The notes: generated from the sequence alone by a model not told the origin. DNA of 64,000 bases from Polytrichum commune (GCA_950295325.1 OX485803.1:60775554-60839553), one strand, 5' to 3'; shown: positions 1 to 11,951, counted from the stretch's first letter. Program-made: numbers and translations.

Positions 1-880
1 CCCATTGTGAGGATAAGAGCGAAGATGTTGTGTTTCCACCTTTCTCGAGGGAGGATTCGGTTTCCGCGTGTGGTATAGTGGAAACTGTGTCATCACGGAA
101 ACCGGGTCAAGCTGGTTTTGTAGACCCAAAACTTCCTCCACCTTTCCCCCCGTCAAAGGGGGTGGTATGCATCGGATACTTGAGTGGGACACCTTCTCGA
201 GGGAGGGCTGCCCCCATCCTAACACTAGTTTAAGGGAGTAGTAGTTAGAAGGAGGAAGTGGAGATAAGGAGACAACCCTAAGAAATCAATCCAAAGGGTG
301 AAATCCTGATGAACAACTACCAAGTCTCTCTGAGCATTCTAGCCTAAAAGACTAGAATTATTGTCCTTGGGACACGGTCGAAAATCTAGCGGATAGTGGA
401 AATACAGGTCAGATCCGCTACCTCTATCGTGGAAACCTTATCCCGGAAGTCATTACCCGTAATAAGGAATCTTAGAATGAGGTGTATATAGTTGTTATAC
501 TATGGATTCGGGACGCTGAGTCTATTGTGGTTACTACTCTAAGGTGGGAGCTTGTCCATATTTTGTGTTGTGTTCCCTACCTCGGTCCACTACCGGAAAG
601 GCGGAAATATCCGTGCCATACTTTCCGTAATATCCCGGATTTCTTAATCCGATTTGTGTTGTCTTAGTTTATGGTGTTTCTTGTGTGTGTGTTAGTGAAA
701 GATTTCCTCCCTCTGTGTTGTGAACGACCGCAGGTTCTTCGTAGGAACGAACTTGGCGCGGCTGTGACGTTTTACGCGTTTATCAGGTTAATTTAATGAA
801 TACGTCATCACCGTGCTACGACAAAACCCTCAACATGGGCCGGATTGTGCTTATCTACTGGATAATGAACAACTCCAATT
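1..880. other. Unclassified CG-richer repeat-like segment
   Basis: This stretch has more CpG and GC than the next several kilobases, with short repeated phrases such as ctcgagggag near 46 and 197. Open frames are short and resemble no protein I know. It could be the end of an LTR retrotransposon cut by the window edge, but I see no primer-binding site, polypurine tract or paired LTR. That reading is a guess. Confidence 0.25.
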
Positions 881-1546
881 AGTGTGTGTTTATTATTTGG
901 AATTGCCCGGTGAACTATCATCTTACTCAAGATTTTAGTTTTTTACTAACAAGCTTTCACTAGGTTGTTCAGTCACTATAGAACATAAACAAATTTTCTT
1001 GGTAAATATCACATTCTCATCAAATAATTATGCCCTTGCATACCTCCATATACTAACACACATTGATTGGGATAATCAGTGCAATGACTTCTTAAAATCT
1101 ATATAACATGTAAATTATGGTGTAATCGTCATATTGATTTCAGTTTGGGACTCTTGTGATGAGTCATGACCAAAATTGCAATCGTGGTGCCCATCATCAC
1201 AAGAATTCATGAAATTGGCGTCAATCCATGAAAGGCTAATTCTCTTCACTAAACTTTCCCCTTGGGAACATCAGGACCTAAAATTGGGCCTTGTCACTCT
1301 AAATGTGACAAGATTGGGTCCTAAAAAAGTTGATAACGTTGAACCCGACTAAAGGCTTAATGCTTAAGAATCAGTCTGGTGCTCAAGCCGGCCCAAGGCC
1401 ATGTATAAAGTTGCCCTACTTTGGGGCTTCTAATGCTCATTCCAAGGTCAAATCAATGTAAGAAAAAAAAGTACGAGCAATTATATAAGTGACTACCTTT
1501 TCCCTTTTGGTAATGTTGGTGGGGGACTGGCTCAAACATATGAATG
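881..1546. other. AT-rich intergenic DNA, nothing recognised
   Basis: I see no convincing open frame, RNA gene or terminal repeat here. A short phrase near 1055 (cacacattgattgggataat) recurs in altered form near 32335, which suggests shared repeat ancestry. Confidence 0.4.
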
Positions 1547-1754
1547 TTTTGTCTATTTAGTGTGGGTTACCATTAGGAGTTACATGATGCTATAACATTT
1601 TATTGAGAGTATCGTGTTTTAACCCATACAACACAAGTAGTTAGTATACACACCAAAAAATATGACATAACTTAGTTGGTAAAAAGTTATATTTTATGTA
1701 AAAAGTTATAGCAACACGTAACTCCAAATGGTAACCCATACTAATTAGACAAAA
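1547..1754. mobile_element. Foldback MITE (family I)
   Basis: The left arm begins ttttgtctatttagtgtggg at 1547. The right arm ends with the near reverse complement at 1754, giving arms of about 50 bases with few mismatches around a short AT-rich centre. No coding potential is visible. A fragment of the same right arm recurs near 56145-56210. I could not fix a target-site duplication, so the superfamily is not assigned. Confidence 0.65.
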
Positions 1755-2056
1755 TAGTGTAGTACTTGCCCCAAAGCTCAATAGGTACATTAAGCTTCAT
1801 CGAGGTCTTGTAAGTTCTTGATTCTCAATTTGGTTAGCCCCGGGTTACAATGACGAAGTGTCTTCTTCCAAGTTTTGGGTTGGTCTTGGTTCCCAAGCAC
1901 AAGAGGGAATTGATGTACCCAAGTATAATTCTCATCCATCCAAATTAAGAACATGTCATGTGTAGGGTTGTGGTTCACCTTATTCTAATGTCAAGATGAT
2001 TAAAAATAGATTTATTCATAATATACAATAAGGTAAAAGAAAAAGAAAAGAAAAAC
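1755..2056. other. Intergenic, nothing recognised
   Basis: There is no supported gene. The last 20 bases are A-rich (aaaagaaaagaaaaac-like). On the minus strand they form the tail of the SINE/LINE-type 3' end that follows. Confidence 0.4.
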
Positions 2057-2165
2057 TAACGTCGGGTAATCCAACGTAAATTTGAGTCCATTGGCCCTAC
2101 CATGCTCCAGAGTCTCCTTGATGTAGGGTGGGGTTTACTACCTACCTTGCTGTGGGTATGCTCTT
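2057..2165 (-). repeat. LINE 3' end shared with the tRNA-SINE body
   Basis: Read on the minus strand, this segment matches the 3' half of the SINE copies at 34085-34338 and 23311-23576, including the phrase caaggtaggtagtaaacccc. It has no tRNA-like head. It lies directly after a LINE coding remnant on the same strand and ends in an A/T-rich tail. The simplest reading is the 3' untranslated end of that LINE, which the SINE family would have acquired. A 5'-truncated SINE inserted here is the alternative. Confidence 0.6.
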
Positions 2166-3060
2166 GTTTGTGTGTGTGTATGTATGTACGTATGTACATA
2201 TTTTGGTATATGTTTACTATGTGGGGGGGCAATATTGGTTCTTGTTTATTGTTGAGTTTTCTCTTATTCAATACTAGGTATATGAGATATTTGATGGCTA
2301 TTTGGTGGATGGTTTTCATTTTATTCTATTTTATTAGTGATGTGGGGATATGTAGGTTCTCAAGGAGTCCTATGCTTCTTGTGTGAATGGCTCCCCTTAC
2401 TCTTGCGATGATAACTATGAGGGGTCTAATATTTTAGCCTTGTGCTCTTATTGCATCTACTAGCGGGTTGTATTTGTCTTCTTTTGTTTGTATGGCTTGG
2501 TCAAGGAATATATCATGCACAAAGGTGAATTCAATGAGTTGGATGGTGAGGACCAGTGTAGGTATTAGTTGACCATTTTGTTCATATGCAGTGCCTTGTA
2601 TGTAAACATTATATGGTCTTTGTTTTGCGAGGCATTCACATCGTGCAGTGCTGCATATGTTAGTATCCAAGGTGAGATGGTGTTGTCTTTGTGGTTGCCA
2701 TGTTGGTCACTGTCATTAATGAGTGTGAGGTGCTTAGTGCATACATTTGATTTTAGTAGGTTGGTGAGTTGGTGGGCATCGGCTTTGTGACTTGCAATTC
2801 TTAGGCCTTTAAGAATTTATTTGTTGCATAGAGAGAGTAAGTGCGGCCAAGTATCTATGTCATTAATTTGGCATAATGTGCAATTGGGGTTGGTGTGTGT
2901 GGGTGTGGGGAAAATAGTTTTTTTCTATGATTGCCCATGTATTGGGCGAATTGGAACTTGAGGAGTTGTGTTTTTTGAACAATAAGGTCATTTGTAAAGT
3001 GCATGACATTATTTAACAAGTTGTAGAGGGTGAGTGGGGCCAAGACTCTGTTAGGTAGTA
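2166..3060 (-). pseudogene. LINE ORF2 C-terminal remnant (copy 1)
   Basis: The minus strand encodes, with frameshifts and stops, the region downstream of the reverse transcriptase in a plant/algal LINE. Recognisable pieces in order are: a YMGNHRK block near 2950; a block with the sense TLINDSDQHGNHKD near 2710; a Cys-rich CSTARCECLAKQRP block near 2635; IEFTFVHDIFLDQAIQTK near 2500; and HQIAIKYLIYLVLNKRKL near 2280. The assignment rests on my memory of such LINE tails. The reverse transcriptase core itself is absent, so the copy is 5'-truncated and dead. The plus strand is strongly G/T-rich here, as the LINE sense strand is A/C-rich. Confidence 0.62.
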
Positions 3061-3583
3061 TTCAGGATCTATTTCATGGTTATTATTTGAGCAGAGCATT
3101 TGCAACTTGATAAACTCGGGTGAAGCATTGTCATTGATATTATTTTAATGGAATGGTTGATAGCAACAACATAATGTTATGTGGCAAAAGAGAGGATTGA
3201 AATCACGAGTTTTGGAAGAATCTTCATAAAAATTTGTTTTTAATTTTTGGACTGAGGGTGGCATCACCCTCCTTTGTTAGGATAAGTTATTAACACTTTC
3301 TTTTATTTGAAGATTCAAAGAAGATCCATGATTTAGGCCAAGGTGGCATCCTCCACGTTCATTATGATGAGTTGGTGTCACCTCTTGCTATTCACAATCT
3401 AAAAGAAGGCCCATGATTTAAGCTATACTTATTAAATATGGAAACCCCTAAAATGCCTTTACTATACAAATACATTCATATACACCCTACTTAGAGGGTA
3501 AAGATTCCCTTAAATCACAAAGTTACATCATTGATGAGTATATTGTTTAAAATTAATAATTGGAAGAACAAGAAATACGCACA
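3061..3583. other. AT-rich intergenic DNA
   Basis: No gene or paired terminal repeat was found. The 8 bases 3584-3591 that follow are the left target-site duplication of the hAT element. Confidence 0.4.
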
Positions 3584-3591
3584 TATGCAAT

Positions 3592-5446
3592 CAGTGTATA
3601 TGTTTGACAAAGTTTTTGCAAGTTTTTCTCTTTTCACACGCAAAAACTTGCACAAAATAAAAATGCACGTCAATTGGCACGCACAATTTAGAAATTGACA
3701 CGTATTGTGACTTGTGAAGAAAAAAACCACACGTCAATTGACACACTAGAAATTGAAATGACACATATTACTTGAGTACTATAAAGTGCAGCTCAAGTAT
3801 CTGGAAAACATAACCCATAACAATAGGAGAACTTCCTACACTCACTCACATACTTAAGTTCAACTTTGCTCTTGCAATTTCCTTTGTAACCGGGAGCTAA
3901 GACGATGATTGGAGAGCGAGACTAACTAGGAACATGGCGAGGCAAATGTTTGTATCACCGTGGTGCTTGCACATCCTCCACTGCATATGAGTTTTTTCTT
4001 GCTTCCAACCAATGTGAGTTTTTCTTGCTTTCAACCAAAGTTGTTTTGAGCAATTCCCTTTGAATCGCAAATCTCCATTGTTGAAAGCATTCGAATCCCT
4101 TTGAGCTTTCTTGGAGCTGGAGAGGCTTCTTATTGCAAAAATGACGCAGAAGTGGCACAAAGATCAGCGCCTGCTTTCGGTTAGGATTGATTGTAGTATA
4201 CTTTGTTCCATAGTGAATTGTTTTGTTGGGATAATTAACCTGTAATTATGAAATTGTGATTGTGTGGTTGCTTTCCACTTCCCCTGCCTCTTTGGAAACA
4301 CCTGGAACCAATTAATTCCCAACGATATTGGAATTATTCAGAGATGAAGAACCACATTGGTATGAGATTATGTGTTCTTTCAAATTTCATTCTTATTTGA
4401 ACTTGCTTGTGGATGTTTTACAAGAGTTAAAAAATTTGAATATCAAATTTTAGTATGATATGGTTGATATCACAACTATTAGTGCAACCATCGATATCAC
4501 TATTTCAATTTTATCACGTCATTTTTATCCAGGAATGGACCTATGTTTGGTCGTACAAGCAAGAATTTGGGAAAATTCTTAAGGGAATCTGCAGAAAATC
4601 TTCAATTGAGTTATGAAAATAATACAAGAGATCGTATTATTCATGCATTGGCAACTGATGGGCCCAATGAACTACAACAATGCGTATTGTTGGGTGCATC
4701 TTATGTGCAAAGAGTTGTTCATGCTTTGAACGATCGTTTCCTAGACCTTCCAATATTCAATGCGGCCAAACTTTTCAGCCTTCGTAATTATCCAAGCGAT
4801 GATAGTGACCGAATCACAAATACCGAATTGTGGCTCGAAAGGATATTGTTGAAGTTTCAATACACTGAAGAAGAGAGTGACATGTGTAAGGGAGAACTCT
4901 TGGAATTTACGGAAACACTTTCACATGAGTGTGAGAACAAAACGATATTTGAGGCTTGGCGCATATGTGGTAGCAATTTGGAATGGCATACAACTTGGCC
5001 TAAACTTATGCAACTTTGGCAAAAAATTATGCTCATTCCATCAAGTATAGCTATCTGTGAGAGAGGATTTTCCAAACAAAATGCAATCAAAAGCCACTTG
5101 CGCAATAAGTTGAACTTGAAGACCCTTGATGCTCTTATGCGGGTTTCTCTTTGTGGGCTTGAAGTGGATGCAATGGATTGGGCTACCATCTTCAACATTT
5201 GGAGAAACATGCGAGACCGAAGGATACTTACGCTCGATTGATAGTTTTTTTTTGTTACAAATCAAGTTTGTTTTTTATTATTCAAAATATTAGTTTTCTA
5301 AAATATTGTGTAAGTCAAAAATTGAGGTGACATTTTGGAATAAAATGTAGATGTCAATTGACATTCATTTTTGTTTTTGAAAACGTCACGTGACACTTTG
5401 GATTTGAGGTTGAACGTCACATGAAATTTGTCAAACATACACACTG
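3592..5446 (+). mobile_element. hAT element with exact 8-bp TSD
   Basis: The left end reads cagtgtatatgtttgacaaa. The right end is its reverse complement with one change (tttgtcaaacatacacactg, ending at 5446). The flanking 8 bases are identical, tatgcaat at 3584-3591 and 5447-5454, the hallmark of hAT insertion. Subterminal regions contain repeated gtcaattgac-type motifs, as is usual for transposase binding regions. The element is 1855 bp and still encodes the C-terminal part of a transposase. The N-terminal zinc finger and first catalytic part are missing, so it is probably internally deleted and non-autonomous. Confidence 0.93.
4543..5241 (+). pseudogene. hAT transposase, C-terminal part
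   Basis: A 232-codon open frame encodes the C-terminal third of a hAT-superfamily transposase. Residues about 45-75 (ASYVQRVVHALNDRF...FNAAKLFS) match the helical region before the dimerisation domain. Residues about 150-205 form the hAT dimerisation domain with the signature IPSSIAICERGFSKQ, followed by KSHLRNKLNLKTLDALMRV. Upstream sequence inside the element does not continue this frame into a BED zinc finger or the RNase-H-like core. I therefore call it truncated, although a spliced upstream exon cannot be excluded. The frame is uninterrupted, so decay is recent or the fragment is tolerated. The ATG chosen is simply the first in frame. Confidence 0.88.
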
Positions 5447-5454
5447 TATGCAAT

Positions 5455-7842
5455 AACTCACTCCAACCAAGGATTTGTGGTGTCTACATAAACTCATCGT
5501 TAGATAGTCCAAAAAATCAATGCACTATTTAACTTATTGTAACATAGGCTTCTAACCGATTTGGACTAGACTAGTGTAGGGATTTTGAAAATGATTTCGG
5601 TATCATGTCAACTGAATGTACTGACCTCTAGAAGCATACTTATTTTAGGACTTTTATGTTGGATGAATGTGCACTCGTATGTAATAATTCCCTCTCTCCT
5701 TCAACCATGATGAACGGGTTTACATTGATGCCATTCCCTCTCTCCCTTTCCAAGACATTCATAAGTACTACAAGGCCTTGTAATACTCACGTCTTGGTTT
5801 CCAACATCCATTGTAACTTACAAGAATGGGGGTTAATTAGGTCTCACTTCTCTTTCTCCGTATTGAAAAGCGGGGAAGATGTCGCAATCTCAATCGGTCC
5901 TTATGGTGTCGCTATGTTGTCGTTGGGAGGGAGGAAATTTTATCGTATACAAGCGTACCGCTTGTCCATTCAACATTAATAATAAAAATAAACTGGATCC
6001 TTATAGGTTTGTTGCTAATTCATTTCAAATGACCTCGAGTACACTAATGCATGGTCTTTAAAGCTTACTTCAATGACAAAGTAACTAAAAATTGTAAACA
6101 CATGAGCTACATTCTAGTTTAGGACATAAGGTTGCAACATCCATAGTCAACGGGTTCATTTAATTGCTCACTAGGGTCATGTAATGCTAACATGGATGAG
6201 ATCTTTATTTTTTAGGCAAACGAAGTTAAGGTTTATGTGATGGCAGCTTGTGATTGATTAGCCATAACTGCTCATCTAAATGCTAATGCTCAGCTACAAT
6301 AATAGGGTAACATATAATTGAAATCTCTATCAATTTTGATTATGTGTTGCCGTATTTGTAGCAAAGAAATCAAATTTATATATTTATTAATTATTATACA
6401 TGAAAAAATACCTTCTTCTTTTTTGCATTCTCCTTAAAATTAATTTCTCGTTGCAAGAAAAAAAAAATCCCGCTAATACTCTTCTTAAACATATGCAAAC
6501 TCTCTTGTTTTATTGGTTACAGATTTCTCAACCTTATTATGTTGAGAGAGAGAGAGTGTGTGTGGAGTGTCTAGTCATTCCTTGTCAATGTTTTACAATT
6601 CAACATTGGAATTAATCTTCCATAGCTTTCTAGGGATTTCGTTCATGACAACTCCCCCCCCCCTTCCTCCATAAAAAGAAAGGAGAAGAACGAGTACACG
6701 CTAATAACAAAGTATGGGGTACATCGTCGGTTGGGAAATAATGATCTATAGCCATGTGAAACAAGATTTGATTGCACACCTACGTTGTGAATTTTGTGTC
6801 CTCTTGTGATGAGGGAGCTACAAGGGTTTCGGTCCATCACACCTACCATGAGGGTTGCGGTAAAAACTTGGTCCCCCCTCAAACAATGTTGTCAATCCCT
6901 AAGCGTTTTATCATGAAAAGTTGTAAGTGAAAGTACATGTTTTGGTTAGTATCCCCCCCCCCCTTGGTGGACGTTTAGGGGTAAATTAATTCATTTCAGT
7001 TCGGTTCGACTAGACTAGATCATGGTTCTAACCCAATATAGCGGTTGAATTCAACTTCGAATAGAAATGAGTGGTTATACAATGGTTATCTAGGGTTTCA
7101 CTCCCCCCCCCCCCCCCCCCCGTGGTAAGTTAGATGTTGCAAAACATTATCCCTTCTATGATCGACACATGCTAGTAAGGTGACCCTCAAAAGGGTTCAA
7201 GCTACTATGGTCCGTTGCATTGTCCACGCACCATTTTGTTCAAGCCCTCAACAAGTATTAATATTGATTTTCACATGGTCTATGACATTGAGATTTTATT
7301 CAATGCAACTTGTTACCCAAAGAAAAGTGAGAATATGGTTATATGTGAGAATGGTGACCCAACATATACATGATATATGCTTCAAATGGCAAGTCATATG
7401 TACGAGTCTAAAAGCACAAGATGCCACTAAAAGCCAAGAGCAATATTCTATAAATCATATGAAAGTATGAAATCCTTTGGGCAGTTAGGGGTTAAGGATT
7501 AACAATTTGTGTGGGTTGGTTGTGACCAAGTTATTATTTGTCAATTGCATGAAATGGTTGCTTGCCTATTCAACATATTCGGTGTAACCTTCTAGGAGCT
7601 TATGTACTTTCAAAATCACACAAAGAAACCCTCCCTTAGTGGTCCCCAAGTGGGTCATTGCCATTCTCGGGGAAAGGGGCTTGAAGCCTAACTTAGTACT
7701 TGTAAGTTACTAGGTTTGGCTAATGGTGTCCCGGCATGTTGCACCCGTGCAAGTGAATCCAAAATCTTGAATGAACCCAACCCCATATATGCATGCACCC
7801 ACATGCCTCCCATGTCTATGTGTACCCATCATATGTATGTAT
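5455..7842. other. Repeat-rich intergenic DNA with family F fragments
   Basis: About 5650-5710 (gaatgtgcactcgtatgtaa, then ttccctctctcc) and 5990-6100 (gacctcgagtacactaatgc) match parts of the family F MITE at 39158-39389. C-runs lie at 6654-6663, 6953-6963 and 7103-7121. A short TG array is near 6550. I see no supported host gene; the open frames look like chance. Confidence 0.45.
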
Positions 7843-7850
7843 GTCCACGC

Positions 7851-8075
7851 CACTGTCCGGGGAGAATTGACAGTTAGTTACAGATGAACCAGTTGAGTTT
7901 GAGAAATAACCAGTTGAAGTTGGAGATTTCATGAGAATTAGCGATCATTCTAGAGGAATCTATGGAATATGCCTCAAGTGAATAAAGCAAAGCCGGAAGA
8001 TGTCAACATGTAACCGGTGGGGTTTAGAATCACTAGGATCTTGACCGACTATGCCCAAAAACTTCCCGGGCACTG
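7851..8075 (+). mobile_element. Non-autonomous hAT-like MITE (family A, copy 1)
   Basis: The left end cactgtccggggagaa and right end ttcccgggcactg are imperfect inverted repeats. The flanks gtccacgc (7843-7850) and gtgcacgc (8076-8083) form an 8-bp duplication with one mismatch, which fits hAT. The element is 225 bp and has no coding capacity. Related copies lie at about 14385-14922 (interrupted by another element) and 18589-18755 (minus strand, truncated). Confidence 0.75.
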
Positions 8076-8083
8076 GTGCACGC

Positions 8084-10030
8084 CCTTGTTCATTAGCCCA
8101 AATGAGTTGTCACCACACTCCCATGGAACTTTTATGAAGTTGTCTTACGTTGTCCTATTGTTCTGCCATGTCGTCACCTTAGCTCCATGCCCGCCACCTC
8201 CACGGGTGTCCCCCACCTTACTCGCCTTTTGCATTTGTAGTCCATCCACCTGTCCACACTTTATTTATTTATATATTTTTGGTCACATGCTTGTTTTAGG
8301 ACGGAAACTTAGCATGTGGCCCTTTTTCTTTGGATTCAGTTTTGTTTCTATTTTATAAAGTAAGAACGCTAGAGAACAATGAGGCGATCACCTTGCCACC
8401 ACTACCACTACCACAACTTCATTGTATATGTGGTATGAGCAATATCTTATTTTCACAACATAGCTTTACCTTTAACTTTCTAAGCAATCTTTTTCAGTTG
8501 ATTGGTAATTTATGCCCTACATCAACCCCACTAAACTCATTCATCCACAATCAAAAATATTATAAACAAAGCCAACATGTGCAATTTGGAGATGATTAGA
8601 ATGTGCGAAAAAATGTTTCAAATGGGAACTAGTTATGTTTTCATCGTGTTGGGGGCTCATGTGATGGTGTTGACTCTGATCAATGGTTGTCATTTCAACA
8701 CAAACTTTCCTTGAACATCAATGGTGCTTATTTTGGTAGAAGTTTTGTCTAATAATTTAATGTTCATTTAAACACGGCCTTCATGGTCACATCATCCATT
8801 CAGTATAACATTTGGACTCTGTGTGATTTTTAAAGAGTCCTTTGCATATATGTAGTTGATAGTATGGGACGAATCATATATATACACCAAGGGCAAGGTG
8901 GCTAGCCCATAGTGGGTTGCACATTTTGGCCTAAGAATTTGTGGAGGTGCTCAAATATTGAGTTGTTCCCTCTAGTAGATCACAAAAGCATTCCACTTAT
9001 TTTCCAAGTGAATTCGATGAGTCAAATGTCCTTTTTTTGGGGGGGGGGGGTATAGCATTTGTGTGTGCATTGCTTCCTTCAAGTGTTATAATTCAAAAAT
9101 CAAAATGATTTTCATGGCCATTTCCCCCTCAAAATGGCTTATCTCAAATATTTCAAGATCCTACCGATACATCTCACTTTAACCTCAAAACTTGTTCATG
9201 AAAATTTCTATAACCATCATTGAGTGAAATACACTCAAAACAACCCTTTCACAGGCTTGGGAAGTTAGAGAAGTTAGGGGTTATTGATCAAACTTGAGGG
9301 AAAGACGGGGAGCTTGGGGTACTCTTACATTTCTCCCATATTTCATATTACCATGTTTATTTCTACAAAACTATGTGGAACAATACCCATCCCATATGTG
9401 TATTTTGCAAGATGAATTATCAATAACTACCCTTTCACATTCTTTCCATGCATGCTTGTGGCTTGGCACTTTGTATAATTGGGGGGAGCATTGGATCATG
9501 GTGATGCTTGGCGGAAGAAACCCCTTCAAGTTGCGGACTCTCCGAGAGAGTCATGGGACCCCTCCCCTGGGGTTTTCACCCTTTCACTTCATTACATCAC
9601 TTCAATGTCCAAAGCACGACCTTATATCAGTTGCAATGGAAATAATAATTCACTTTGGGATCGAATTAGCGCATAACCCTATAGGGAGTAGGTTTTCACC
9701 ACACCCCCTAACATGGAAGCCACAAACCCTAAGCCCATCGTATGCCTAAAATGCAACTATTTTATATTTGATTTGTATGGTGATGTTGGACCCACCTAAC
9801 TTAGAAAGGAAGACTTCAAGCCTCTCTTTTTTCATTGAGATTTTGATCACAACGCATATGAGGGAGGGAGGGGGAAGAATTAAAACATGCCCATATTTAT
9901 TGTCAATGTATTAAAATTTTGCTTCACTATACTAAAATGGGGGTTTTGACCCCAAATTAGGGATCCGTAATGTTTAAAATAGGAATCATTAGGGTGTAAA
10001 GTGTTTCTCTGCATTTTGGAGAGGGAATTG
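8084..10030. other. Intergenic DNA, nothing recognised
   Basis: There are scattered short open frames, the longest 151 codons at 9294-9749. None has a recognisable domain, and their composition follows the surroundings. A 12-base G-run is at 9039-9050. Confidence 0.4.
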
Positions 10031-10397
10031 TAGTGGAGGTGCTTATCTCCGATCAAGACCCCATTGGCAATTTATAGGGTACGAGAATTTTGATCAGGTT
10101 GGGACTGGATTTCGATCATGCCAGAACCAATAATGTCATGGCACATGTCCTGGTTTTGAGTGCTAAAGTGAGGAGGAATGAGTGGTTATGACACACTCTA
10201 GACATTGGTAACATGTTTGGGCCAACTTTTGGCTTCAAAAGTTTGCAATATTTTCAATTAAAAGAAATAAAATTACCAACAAATTTGAAATCCTCCTAAT
10301 TTATATCATCCTACATGGGAAAACTTGCACCACCTGATACTTCTCCAAATTTGGCACAAAAATTGTTAAGCGATCAGTTATGGGCACCTCTACTCTA
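10031..10397. mobile_element. Family B MITE, copy 1
   Basis: About 360 bases align along their length with 56415-56795, sharing phrases such as acactctagacattggtaa and ttctccaaatttggcac. The ends are short inverted repeats: gtagtggaggtgc on the left and the near complement gcacctctactcta on the right. No coding potential is visible. The right end was later split by the SINE at 10398. The superfamily is not determined. Confidence 0.65.
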
Positions 10398-10762
10398 GAT
10401 AGATAGAAACTCCGGTCCCTTTTTAGCAAGGGGCCAGCGTGAATAAAGTGTCCGTTCGTAATGTCAATGAACCGCGATGCCCACTGGACAAGGGGTCATT
10501 GGGGCAATACTACTCTCCCCTTTCGAGGATGGGCACTATAGTGACACACTATACTAGTTCCTAGCTAGCCACTAGTGCCTTGAAGATACCGGACATGGTA
10601 TCCCCCCAAAGGGCTTTGAGGTACCCATACAACAAGGTCCAAGGACCCCCCACCATAGTTGGGTGGACTAAGGTGGTGAGCACCACGCCGGCATGGGGAA
10701 TAGAACCCACAACCTCCTCATTGGGGGCCATGAGCCCTAACCACCAAGCCAAGGCCCGTGGT
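10398..10762 (-). mobile_element. tRNA-derived SINE (type S2) with TSD
   Basis: On the minus strand the element starts near 10762 with a tRNA-like head. Its A box is near ttggcttggtggttagg and its B box near gggttctattcccc. The body includes gtgcccatcctcgaaagggg, and the tail is (CTAT)n at 10398. Flanks gcacctctactcta (10384-10397) and gcccctctactcta (10763-10776) are a 14-bp duplication with one mismatch. A shorter copy of the body with its own perfect duplication lies at 55117-55263. A diverged plus-strand body copy is at about 21868-22006. The head may not be transcribed today. Confidence 0.75.
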
Positions 10763-10776
10763 GCCCCTCTACTCTA

Positions 10777-10916
10777 ACCGTATATAAGCGCACCTCTCAT
10801 CCATCCAACATAAAAAACTTAACCTCCTATAGCTTTATCACGGATTCATCTCAAATGGACCTCAAGAAAATTGATTCGAGGTCTTTAAAACTACTTCCGC
10901 AGTCAGATTTGGTTGA
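10777..10916 (+). repeat. Family F MITE fragment
   Basis: The phrase gcacctctcatccatccaac and the following cctatagctttatcacggat match the left half of the family F MITE at 39158-39389. The right half is missing, and family E sequence follows directly. Confidence 0.55.
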
Positions 10917-11951
10917 GGGCCTAAAAGAAAGTGTCCAAAGGCCATCCCAACACACCTTCAAATCATGCAAGTGCATTGTGAAGCCATATATGACCAGGCC
11001 CTCAACCAAATGCTATTTCAATGAAAATTTCTATTCACGCCGGTCCTCACACATGTTAAAATAGAATAAACCAACGGTTGTGAAACTATACGGAGTGCCA
11101 TGGTCTCCCGGTTTTGTGTTAGCTCTACCTCCAAGAGATGGTTTTTGAAAACAGTCCAAGTGACCATGAATCATGGTCCATTCGATGCCATGTAGGAATC
11201 CACGTAGACTTTTACATTCATCTTGCATTCACATACTCCGTTGGTCCCTCAAGCGGACCGTGAAGCTTGAACTTGGACTGGCTCTGCCGTTTCCACCAAT
11301 GAGAGTGCTTGAAATGTAATGGTCACGGGCTCTCAGGGCCACTTCACACATGAGCCAAGAGTTGTGACCTTGTAATGGTGAGGACCCTTGAATCTCATCC
11401 AAAAGCCGTACCATGGGTGTTGGGAGCCCGTTTATGTAGTCTTGGGCCGTCAAGCATAGTGTGAAGTGAGAATGAACCATGTTGCGGGACCATTGCATAT
11501 TTTGTTGGCGGAAAAAGAGGGGAGGATTTGGTTTAATATAATATGTCTCCAAGTTTATCAATTTAAGATAATTACTTGGTGGTGTTTGTCTGTCTTGGAA
11601 TCTATCCTGGAATCTGCCATGTAGTCTTTCCTGAAATCTGTCATGCTGGAAAAATATATTTAAAAAGTCATGGTCTCCCAGAATTTGCGTCAAGCCCACC
11701 TCTTGGAGGTGGGTCTGACGCAAATTCCGGTAGACCATGCACCCTTATCCACAACCAACCATGTAGGACTCCATGTAGACTTTTCATCCACGAACTTTTC
11801 GTTGGGCCTTTAGACCTTCACCTCCTAGTGTGAAGTGAACTTGGACGGTGTCCGCCTTTTTGACCAATGAGAGCTCTTACATTGCCATGGTCAAGGGCCT
11901 TCAGCCTTGTGTGTGAAGTGGCCCTCAGTCTCGTGTGTGAAGTGGCAACGG
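10917..11951 (+). mobile_element. Family E MITE (copy E2), split by E3
   Basis: Positions 10917-11336 plus 11928-11951 align with the intact copy at 40190-40695, sharing ccatggtctcccggttttgt and acatactccgttggtccctc. The break falls in the phrase ctctca|gtctcg, which is continuous in the 40-kb copy. The terminal 50-70 bases on the left are missing. No coding potential is visible. Confidence 0.75.
11337..11924 (+). mobile_element. Family E MITE (copy E3) inserted in E2
   Basis: The left end gggccacttcacacatgagc and the right end ttgtgtgtgaagtggccc form an inverted repeat. The flanks are the 3-bp repeat TCA (11334-11336 and 11925-11927). The 40-kb copy supplies the empty site. A three-base duplication and GGGCC ends fit the PIF/Harbinger (Tourist) group. 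An internal palindrome around 11671-11736 is centred on a ggtgggctt-type core. Confidence 0.78.

Noticed and set aside
1..233. 67-codon frame at the left edge as a gene fragment
   Set aside because: No domain is recognisable, and the segment looks like repeat sequence with internal duplicated phrases.
9294..9749. 151-codon plus-strand frame
   Set aside because: No recognisable motif, composition like the surroundings, and no sign of splicing or conservation.
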